Assembly (NCBI RefSeq): GCF_014297335.1
Contig: NZ_JACOQH010000004.1
Span: 196,901-260,900, forward strand
Origin: Roseburia_D yibonii
GTDB taxonomy: Bacteria; Bacillota; Clostridia; Lachnospirales; Lachnospiraceae
Direction: 5' to 3'
Length of the DNA stretch: 64,000 nt
Made by a program: the position numbers and the translations under genes. Below the pieces are notes generated by a model. The model saw nothing but the letters and a program-made list of their open reading frames with translations. It searched no databases and was not told the origin of the DNA. Positions 62,644 through 64,000 of the stretch are shown one piece after another. Numbering within the stretch: position 1 is the first letter of the stretch; the number at the start of each line of letters is the position of its first letter.

Positions 62644-63303
62644 CTAATTATTTGCTCCGGCTTTTTCAGTCATTGGGATCGGTCTGATCTTATAAAGTAC
62701 CTCTCCGATCGCCACTGTGATCACACCGGCAACCAGTGCTTCCGGGATACCGTTCGTTCCTACGATTCCCATAACAATTCCAAGTACCGCCTTTGCAGAT
62801 ATGCCGATCGCCTCTGCATAGCTGTCCTTAAACAGCAGATAAATACCACCCATGACAAGGATCGTGTTGGTTAATGCGCCGCTCACTCCCGCAACTGCAA
62901 ATCCGATAGATCTTGATCCCTTTTTGATGCACTTACGAATCAGGCGGAATACATAGTACGGAACAACTCCGACTAAGATTCTCGGTACAAAGCAGATCAG
63001 CACACTCTTTACTGCTCCTGCTCCACCTTCGATTCCTGCCGCAAGAACCGGTGAAAATACGAAGGATGAAACCGTTCCTCCGATAAATGTTGCTTTTAAC
63101 ATACTGGTCAGTCCAAAAATGAAGCCCAGTGATGCCCCAATCTTCGGTCCTAAAAACAATGCGCCCAAAATAACCGGGATGTGGATAATCGTCGCGTTGA
63201 TCACTCCGAGCGGTATGTAACCGAACGGCGTAAACGCCATGATCACAATGATTGCTGCAAACAACGCTGTCAGCACCATTTCATAGGTTTTCTGATTTCT
63301 CAT
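62644..63303 (-). CDS. ECF transporter S component, PanT-like
   Basis: The protein has 219 residues from the ATG at 63303 (AGGAGG ribosome site); a TTG two codons earlier is possible. It has five or six membrane helices, and the S-component-type opening TALFAAIIVIMAFTPFGYIPLG, then HIPVILGALFLGPKIGASLGFIFGLTS. S components bind vitamins and work with a shared ECF energy module encoded elsewhere. Position beside coaX and coaBC suggests pantothenate as substrate, which is an inference. Confidence 0.85.
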   Translation of the reverse strand: MRNQKTYEMVLTALFAAIIVIMAFTPFGYIPLGVINATIIHIPVILGALFLGPKIGASLGFIFGLTSMLKATFIGGTVSSFVFSPVLAAGIEGGAGAVKSVLICFVPRILVGVVPYYVFRLIRKCIKKGSRSIGFAVAGVSGALTNTILVMGGIYLLFKDSYAEAIGISAKAVLGIVMGIVGTNGIPEALVAGVITVAIGEVLYKIRPIPMTEKAGANN

Positions 63304-63356
63304 ATTCAATTTTCCTCCTGTTATTATTCTCGTAATCGAGATACAATACAGCGCTT

Positions 63357-63385
63357 ATTTTATCACATCTTTTGTCTTCCTGCAA
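63357..63385 (-). promoter_or_regulatory. promoter of the ECF S component gene
   Basis: On the minus strand TTGCAG (63385-63380) and TAAAAT (63362-63357) are separated by exactly 17 bases. The leader then carries a small TCTCG-ATTA-CGAGA hairpin before the ribosome site. Confidence 0.7.
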
Positions 63386-63450
63386 GGTTCTATCCCGGAT
63401 TCCCGCGCAATAAATCGTATCCATTTTCCTCAACTACCATTCTACCATTA

Positions 63451-63485
63451 CAGAGACGGGATACACGAAGCGCATCCCGTCTCTG
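63451..63485 (-). terminator. hairpin in the rRNA operon trailer (first)
   Basis: CAGAGACGGGAT and ATCCCGTCTCTG form a perfect 12-base stem with an 11-base loop. No T run follows on either strand. It lies between the tRNA-Met terminator and the ECF promoter. Confidence 0.65.
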
Positions 63486-63498
63486 ATCAGCGGTCGTC

Positions 63499-63531
63499 AA
63501 ATGGATGCCTGTGCAAGCACGGTATCCATTT
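63499..63531 (-). other. hairpin in the rRNA operon trailer (second)
   Basis: AAATGGATGCC and GGTATCCATTT pair (one G-T), continued by GTGC and GCAC past a single bulged base. No T run follows. A ten-codon frame starting at 63529 lies within it and is probably by chance. Confidence 0.55.
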
Positions 63532-63547
63532 TCCTCGTCGCCATTAC

Positions 63548-63580
63548 AAAAAAAGGATAAAGACATGCGTCTTTATCCTT
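63548..63580 (-). terminator. terminator of the rRNA-tRNA operon
   Basis: On the minus strand GGATAAAGAC and GTCTTTATCC form a 10-base stem with a 4-base loop followed by seven T bases, 8 bases after tRNA-Met. Confidence 0.9.
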
Positions 63581-63587
63581 ACTATAG

Positions 63588-63661
63588 TAGCGAGAGGGGG
63601 ATTTGAACCCTCGACACTACGGGTATGAACCGTATGCTCTAGCCAACTGAGCTATCTCGCC
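63588..63661 (-). tRNA. tRNA-Met (CAT)
   Basis: The 74-base cloverleaf has acceptor stem GGCGAGA with TCTCGCT and discriminator A, a D arm with GCTC and GAGC, anticodon stem TACGG and CCGTA with loop TTCATAC (anticodon CAT), and T loop TTCAAAT. The 3' CCA is not encoded. The T stem GAGGG with CCCCC has one A-C mismatch. It lies 11 bases after tRNA-Pro. It lacks the initiator features (an unpaired first base), so it is elongator Met, although an Ile-decoding lysidine form cannot be excluded. Confidence 0.93.
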
Positions 63662-63672
63662 ATAATCTGTAA

Positions 63673-63747
63673 TCGGGGTGACGGGATTTGAACCTGCGAC
63701 CTCCTGATCCCTAACCAGGCGCTCTAGCCAAGCTGAGCCACACCCCG
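63673..63747 (-). tRNA. tRNA-Pro (AGG)
   Basis: The 75-base cloverleaf has acceptor CGGGGTG with CACCCCG, D arm GCTC and GAGC, anticodon stem CCTGG with TCAGG (one G-T pair) and loop TTAGGGA, giving anticodon AGG at 63710-63712. The CGGGGTG acceptor is typical of bacterial proline tRNAs. A34 is rare outside tRNA-Arg in bacteria. The T stem GCAGG with CCCGT has an A-C mismatch. No 3' CCA is encoded. Confidence 0.88.
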
Positions 63748-63887
63748 GCCTCGATGTACATTCAAAATTTCACACAGACCTTGAAAAACGTTCAACCTTC
63801 TTTCGGAAGTCCGATGTCCTTCGTCCATCGAACGACCAGAAACACTAACCTCAATCATCCTTTCACTCAGCTTTCGCCAAGTGTTTC

Positions 63888-64000
63888 TTGGTCAAGCCCT
63901 CGACCGATTAGTAACAGTCAGCTCCATGCGTTGCCGCACTTCCACCTCTGCCCTATCTACCTGATACTCTCTCAGGGGTCTTACTTCCTCTAGGGAAGGG
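63888..64000 (-). rRNA. 23S ribosomal RNA, 3' end only
   Basis: The minus-strand sequence ends with GTTACTAATCGGTCGAGGGC followed by TTGACCAAG, the conserved 3' end of bacterial 23S rRNA. Upstream bases (GAGGTGGAAGTGCGGCAACG and others) match the final helices. The gene continues beyond the right edge. The exact 3' end is placed within a few bases. The 140 bases between it and tRNA-Pro hold no 5S sequence. Confidence 0.92.

Noticed and set aside
63497..63529. A ten-codon frame starting MDTVLAQASI with a GAGG before it.
   Set aside because: It lies inside a hairpin of the rRNA trailer and is too short to support. A similar MDT start near 63427 runs across the ECF promoter.
1..64000. CRISPR arrays, insertion sequences, prophage genes or integrase attachment sites.
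   Set aside because: No regularly spaced repeats, transposase, integrase or phage structural genes were seen on either strand. The only rearrangement signs are the yczE junction and the galM remnant.

Overview
The window looks like chromosomal DNA of a Clostridia bacterium, most likely family Lachnospiraceae (a Roseburia, Agathobacter or Blautia-type gut anaerobe). This is inferred from gene content and protein style: split transketolase, type III pantothenate kinase, UPF0210/ACT gene pair, DUF3877 and DUF6171 proteins, formate-THF ligase with a ZTP-type leader, and ATP-type PEP carboxykinase. The species is not determined. Most genes lie on the minus strand. No transposase, integrase, phage gene or CRISPR array was seen.

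Layout. (1) 1-6.2 kb: two TetR-regulated efflux loci. Each has a pair of matching inverted-repeat operators, one before the regulator and one before the transporter genes. (2) 6.2-7.0 kb: a MarR regulator followed by a truncated YczE-like membrane gene. (3) 7.0-15.8 kb: a tightly coupled nine-gene operon encoding a NifH-like ATPase, two nitrogenase component-1-like subunits, a FecBCD-type metal-chelate importer, a HypB/UreG-like GTPase, a lone ABC ATPase and a signal-less solute-binding-like protein. It has a near-consensus promoter with a DtxR-like iron box over the start site. It lacks nifB, nifE/N and the full P-cluster cysteine set, so it is a nitrogenase-like reductase of unknown substrate. 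This is the best candidate for an undescribed system in the window. (4) 16-30.8 kb: housekeeping and conserved genes: pckA, DUF218, CgeB-like glycosyltransferase, UPF0210/ACT, YycJ-like hydrolase, FtsA-like ATPase, coaE, polA, YbgC thioesterase, a 34-residue protein with a sequestered ribosome site, aldo/keto reductase, NUDIX and DUF3877.

(5) 30.9-49.8 kb: a complete arabinan/arabinose locus. An exported lipoprotein GH43 enzyme cuts the polymer. AraN, AraP and AraQ import oligosaccharides. Cytosolic GH51, GH127 and GH43 enzymes release L-arabinose. AraA, AraB and AraD convert it to xylulose 5-phosphate, and a split transketolase plus a transaldolase-family protein feed it into the pentose phosphate pathway. 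AraR (GntR/LacI type) has matching half-sites before araA and before its own gene. A decayed galM remnant sits at the 3' end. (6) 50.2-63.3 kb: envelope genes (YfhO, LTA synthase-like, class A PBP), a FliD-like secreted-type protein, fhs behind a ZTP riboswitch, and coenzyme A genes coaBC and coaX with an ECF pantothenate-type uptake protein. (7) 63.5-64 kb: the end of an rRNA operon read on the minus strand: 23S 3' end, tRNA-Pro(AGG), tRNA-Met, then a terminator, with no 5S gene after the 23S.

All calls are made by reading the sequence; no database search was run.
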